This document shows positions 61,459 through 64,000 of a stretch of DNA of 64,000 nt, one piece after another. The DNA is from JAAYBF01 sp963716445. GTDB lineage: Bacteria > Actinomycetota > Thermoleophilia > Solirubrobacterales > Thermoleophilaceae. Position 1 is the first letter of the stretch; every line of letters begins with the position of its first letter. The notes beneath the pieces were generated by a model that was given only the letters and a program-made list of their open reading frames with translations, was not told where the DNA came from and did not search any database. The position numbers and the translations under genes are program-made. The DNA lies in contig OY970313.1 in the NCBI GenBank assembly GCA_963716445.1, forward strand, positions 1,612,001-1,676,000. Reading direction: 5' to 3'.

Positions 61459-61622
61459 CGACAGGGTCGGTGGTCAAGGGAAGCCGGTGAGATACCGGCG
61501 CGGACCCGCCACTGTGACCGGGGAAGGCCCTCGCAAGCGCGAGGCGCAGCCACTGAGCGGCCATCGGCCGTCCGGGAAGGCGCGAGGGCTCGATCCCGGA
61601 AGCCAGGAGACCTACCTCCGAC
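61459..61622 (+). ncRNA. Cobalamin riboswitch (rightward), leader of the DUF4430/Fn3 secreted protein
   Basis: The plus strand carries GGGAAGCCGGTGAGATACCG, then GCGCGGACCCGCCACTGTGA, and at the 3' end CGGAAGCCAGGAGACCTACC, the B12 box. The spacing between the core and the B12 box matches the class, with an additional GC-rich helix between. It ends about 35 bp before ATG 61657. About 75 bp separate the outer ends of the two elements, so their promoters must be back to back. Confidence 0.92.
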
Positions 61623-61656
61623 CGAAAGCCCAAGCCCTCGGGAAAGGGGTGGCTTC

Positions 61657-63024
61657 ATGCCCAAGACACGTTTCCTGCTCATCGCGAGCCTGCTCGCGCT
61701 CGTCCTCCCGGCCGCCGCGGCGGCCGCTCCAACCGCCGTCGACGTTCGGATCGAGGGGAAGGCCTCGACCATCTTCTCCAGTCCCGTCACGACCGACGGC
61801 AAGGAGGTGACCACCGCCAGCGGAGGCACGCACGTCTGCGACGGCACCAACAACGGCGTCAGCCCGTCGCCGGTCGCGACGGCCACCTCCGCCCTCGACG
61901 ACGCCGCGCTCGAGGGAGCGTTCACCTGGGACGGGCCGTGGTCCGGCCCCGCCTACCCCGACTACTTCGTCACCCGCATCGCCGGCGAGGCGCAGACGGC
62001 GACCGAGTTCTGGGGGGTGTTCGTGAACGGCGTGCTCTCCGATGCCGGCGGCTGCCAAACCGTCGTCGATGCCGGCGACGAGGTGCTGTGGGCGTTCGAC
62101 GCGTTCAGCAAGAGCGGCGCTCTACGACTCACCGCGCCCGCCGCGACCCAGGTCGACACGCCGTTGACCGTCAAGGCGACGACCGTGGCCGGCGACGCGC
62201 CGGTCTCCGGCGCGACGGTCGGGTCGGCGATCACCGGAGCCGACGGCACCGCCTCGCTCTCCTTCTCCGAGCCCGGCGTCTACGTCCTCAAGGCCGACAG
62301 GCCGGATCTCGTCCGCTCGCGCGAGGTCCGCATCTGCGTGGATCCCCCGCTCGTCGAGGCGTGCACCTCGGCCGACCGGGCCACGCCGACCGTTCGCAAC
62401 GACGCACCCCGGATATCCAGCTCGACCGCCCGCTTCGGCTACATCCGGGTCAGCTGGCAGGGCGACGACGGGCCCTCGGGCAGCGGCGTGCGCCGCTACC
62501 GGGTGGAGCAGCGCCGCGTCGACGTGCCGGGCCCGTGGCTCCCACTGGTGACCGACGGCACGGGGACCGAGAAGCGCGTCCCCGCCCGAGCCGGTGAGAC
62601 GCGCGAGTTCCGCGTCCAGGCGATCGACCGCGCCGGCAACGCCAGCGCCTGGGTGTCGCGCACGACCGCGATGCCGATCGACAATCTCAGCCACCAGGTC
62701 CGCTTCTCCCGGACCGGCTGGAAGGCGCTGCGGCGCCAGGGCGCCTTCAAGCTGTCTGTCAGCCGCGCGACGCGCAGGGGCGCCAGCGCGTCGCTTCGCT
62801 TCACCGGCACGCAAGCGACGATCGTGACGCGCGAGCTGCGCCGCGGCGGAAGGATCCGCGTGACGGTCGACGGGCAGTCGAAGGTCGTCTCGCTGAGGGG
62901 TAGCGGACGCTTCCGTCAGCGGCTGGTGGCGTCGAAGCCGCTCGCCGCCGGGGCCCACACGCTGCGCGTGACGAGCCTCGGCGCCGCGCCGGTCGAGATC
63001 GACGCGATCGCCATAGCGCCCTGA
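61657..63024 (+). CDS. Secreted multidomain protein with DUF4430-like N-terminus, Ig-like and fibronectin III-like domains
   Basis: 455 residues from ATG 61657, preceded by GGAAAGGGG. It has a signal peptide (LLIASLLALVLPAAAAAAP). Residues 28-152 are DUF4430-like: VDVRIEGKASTIFSSPVTTD at the start and ATEFWGVFVNGVLSDAGGCQ then TVVDAGDEVLWAFDAF at the end. Residues 155-230 are Ig-like (VTGAD-type loop GSAITGADGTASLSFSEPGV). Residues 245-345 are fibronectin III-like (FGYIRVSWQGDDGPSGSGVR, ETREFRVQAIDRAGNASAWV). A C-terminal beta domain (RFTGTQATIVTRELRRGGRI) resembles carbohydrate-binding modules. No membrane anchor is seen. Under its own cobalamin riboswitch, it may be a released or wall-bound corrinoid scavenger. 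Confidence 0.78.
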   Translation: MPKTRFLLIASLLALVLPAAAAAAPTAVDVRIEGKASTIFSSPVTTDGKEVTTASGGTHVCDGTNNGVSPSPVATATSALDDAALEGAFTWDGPWSGPAYPDYFVTRIAGEAQTATEFWGVFVNGVLSDAGGCQTVVDAGDEVLWAFDAFSKSGALRLTAPAATQVDTPLTVKATTVAGDAPVSGATVGSAITGADGTASLSFSEPGVYVLKADRPDLVRSREVRICVDPPLVEACTSADRATPTVRNDAPRISSSTARFGYIRVSWQGDDGPSGSGVRRYRVEQRRVDVPGPWLPLVTDGTGTEKRVPARAGETREFRVQAIDRAGNASAWVSRTTAMPIDNLSHQVRFSRTGWKALRRQGAFKLSVSRATRRGASASLRFTGTQATIVTRELRRGGRIRVTVDGQSKVVSLRGSGRFRQRLVASKPLAAGAHTLRVTSLGAAPVEIDAIAIAP

Positions 63025-63127
63025 TTCACCCGGACGGTCGCCGCGCGGGACGCAGGGCGTCCCGCGCGCCGGCCGCCGGACGTCGCGGCGGGCGGCTTGT
63101 ACAATCATTCGCCGGCAACCCCACCGC

Positions 63128-63200
63128 GCCGCCATCGTCTAGGGGACTAGGATACCGCCCTCTCACGGCGGAGACCGGGGTTCGAATCCCCGTGGCGGTA
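63128..63200 (+). tRNA. tRNA-Glu (anticodon CTC)
   Basis: Acceptor arms GCCGCCA and TGGCGGT pair over seven positions (first pair G-T), with discriminator A at 63200. The anticodon arm is CCGCC-CTCTCAC-GGCGG with anticodon CTC (codon GAG). The T arm is CCGGGGTTCGAATCCCCG. CCA is not encoded. A -10-like TACAAT lies at 63100-63105, about 22 bp upstream. Confidence 0.95.
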
Positions 63201-63206
63201 CTGCAC

Positions 63207-63231
63207 GAACCCCGCTGTACAGCGGGGTTTC
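63207..63231 (+). terminator. Rho-independent-type terminator hairpin after tRNA-Glu
   Basis: An 11-bp perfect inverted repeat, GAACCCCGCTG then TA then CAGCGGGGTTTC, starts 7 bases after the tRNA end. The descending arm ends in TTT, and the loop is minimal. It separates the tRNA from the DHFR-like gene 30 bp downstream. Confidence 0.7.
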
Positions 63232-63260
63232 GCCGGCTCGACGCGGTTCACTGTGTCCTC

Positions 63261-63791
63261 GTGATCTCCTATTCCATGAGCCTGTCGGCCGACGGCTACA
63301 TCGCCGGACCCGACGGAAGCATCGACTGGACGGTGCCCAGCCGGGAGCTGCACCGGTTCCACAACGAACGGACCGCCGCGACGGACGCCCACCTGCTCGG
63401 CCGGCGCCTCTACGAGACGATGCTCGTGTGGGACACCGAGGAGTTCTCCGACCCCGCAATGGCGGAGTTCGCCGAGATCTGGCGCCCGCTCGAGAAGATC
63501 GTGTTCTCGACCACGCTGACGAGCATTGAGGGGAGCAACCGCCTGGCCACGGGAACGCTCGAGGAGGAGATCGCCGCGCTCGGGGACCGGAGGATCGCGG
63601 TCGGCGGCGCCGGCCTTGCGGCGGAATGCATGCGGCGCGGGCTGATCGACGAGTTCGAGCTGTTCGTCGTCCCGATCGTGCTCGGTGGCGGCACGCCGTA
63701 CTTCCCGCCGGACGTGCGGATCGACCTCGAGCTGGTCGAGACCCGCACGTTCGACGCGACCGTGTACTTGCACTACCGCCGGCGCGGCTAG
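63261..63791 (+). CDS. Dihydrofolate reductase-fold protein (RibD C-terminal family)
   Basis: A 176-residue protein from GTG 63261 (VISYSMSLSADGYIAGPDGS). A longer frame starts inside the tRNA at 63192 and is rejected. MSLSADGYIAGPDGSIDW is the family's N-terminal block, HLLGRRLYETMLVW follows, DRRIAVGGAGLAAECMRRGL binds NADPH, and EFELFVVPIVLGGGTPYFPP closes the domain. Members of this family (YyaP/YwjB-like) are reductases of unknown substrate; they are not the essential FolA. Separated from the upstream tRNA by a terminator. Confidence 0.85.
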   Translation: MISYSMSLSADGYIAGPDGSIDWTVPSRELHRFHNERTAATDAHLLGRRLYETMLVWDTEEFSDPAMAEFAEIWRPLEKIVFSTTLTSIEGSNRLATGTLEEEIAALGDRRIAVGGAGLAAECMRRGLIDEFELFVVPIVLGGGTPYFPPDVRIDLELVETRTFDATVYLHYRRRG

Positions 63792-63795
63792 GCGT

Positions 63796-64000
63796 TCAAG
63801 GCCGCTCGTTCGGGGCGCAGAGCAGTTCGGAGATGCAGACGTCGAGCGCGGTCGCCAGACGGGCTACGGTGCTGATCCGCGGGTCGCGGCTGCCGGCCTC
63901 GTAGCGGGAGATGTCGGCCATCTGAATGCGTGCACGGGCACCCAGCTCCTCTTGGCTGAGGCCGAGCTCCTTGCGCAGTCGACGCAGATTCTCGGCAAAG
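63796..64000 (-). CDS. XRE-family helix-turn-helix regulator, N-terminus outside the window
   Basis: The stop is at 63796-63798 and the frame is open to the right edge, giving 68 codons. The visible part reads FAENLRRLRKELGLSQEELG then ARARIQMADISRYEAGSRDP and RISTVARLATALDVCISELL, a complete Cro/C1-type helix-turn-helix with the usual SxxEL-type second helix and the RYEAGxRxP turn. It ends CAPNERP. A small single-domain regulator of unknown target, convergent with the DHFR-like gene. Confidence 0.88.
   Translation of the reverse strand, partial: FAENLRRLRKELGLSQEELGARARIQMADISRYEAGSRDPRISTVARLATALDVCISELLCAPNERP

Noticed and set aside
60403..61656. N-terminal 400 codons of the frame that ends with the DUF4430/Fn3 protein
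   Set aside because: This part covers the divergent operon's first genes and both riboswitches. The signal peptide and ribosome binding site place the true start at 61657.
63192..63260. Longer start for the DHFR-like gene inside tRNA-Glu
   Set aside because: It would read through the tRNA 3' end and the terminator hairpin; GTG 63261 gives the family's usual N-terminus.

Overview
The window is very GC-rich (roughly 70% or more), packed with genes that overlap by one or four bases (GTGA/ATGA junctions), and makes heavy use of GTG and TTG starts. It carries a division and cell-wall (dcw) cluster headed by mraZ, a MurE with the diaminopimelate-type DNPR motif, a two-subunit glycine decarboxylase (gcvPA/gcvPB), a c-di-AMP riboswitch ahead of an Rpf-like gene and a Tad ATPase/membrane set. 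Together these suggest a chromosomal segment of a high-GC actinobacterium, most likely a deep-branching Thermoleophilia/Solirubrobacterales-like lineage. That placement is an inference from gene content and style, not from a marker-gene tree.

Layout. 1-8.6 kb is a surface-polysaccharide region: a flippase that appears fused to a polymerase-like membrane domain, a GT4 and two GT2 glycosyltransferases (one with a one-base frameshift), a polyprenyl glycosylphosphotransferase, a secreted glycosidase-like protein and GDP-L-fucose synthase. 8.7-12.8 kb holds rlmN, scpB, scpA, trpS and a vapBC toxin-antitoxin pair. 12.8-17.1 kb is the complete glycine cleavage system (gcvT, gcvH, gcvPA, gcvPB), lying directly downstream of ftsZ. 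17.2-34.3 kb is the dcw cluster, read right to left: mraZ, rsmH, ftsL-like, ftsI, murE, murF, mraY, murD, ftsW, murG, murC, murB, ftsQ, ftsZ. It is interrupted between ftsI and murE by an oppositely oriented, lower-GC, frameshifted Mrr-type restriction gene. The mraZ promoter carries TGGG boxes at 10-bp spacing, the pattern expected for MraZ autoregulation.

34.6-49 kb contains an ABC-2 exporter, a phosphoribosyltransferase-hydrolase fusion, tadA/tadB/tadC, an Rpf-like muralytic protein behind a c-di-AMP riboswitch, a BON-domain protein, lon, rpiA, cpaB overlapped with a two-component pair, and a LOG-family protein. 49-54.3 kb has a Rho-like protein that has lost the Walker A lysine, then folP, glpD, a nitroreductase and an SDR.

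The most striking part is 54.3-63.0 kb. Two divergently oriented cobalamin riboswitches, about 75 bp apart, control (i) leftward, a six-gene operon with two DUF4430-type (transcobalamin C-terminal-like) lipoproteins, a third secreted protein, an ECF T subunit, a fused double ECF ATPase, and an ECF S-like membrane protein fused to a prenyltransferase/terpenoid-cyclase-like repeat domain; and (ii) rightward, a secreted multidomain protein with a DUF4430-like N-terminus. Vertebrate intrinsic factor and transcobalamin combine an alpha6-alpha6 barrel with a small beta domain of the DUF4430 type. Finding both folds under B12 riboswitch control beside an ECF importer suggests a bacterial transcobalamin-like capture system for cobalamins. 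The window ends with tRNA-Glu(CTC), a terminator hairpin, a DHFR-like reductase and the start-truncated end of an XRE regulator. I saw no rRNA, CRISPR array, insertion sequence or prophage.
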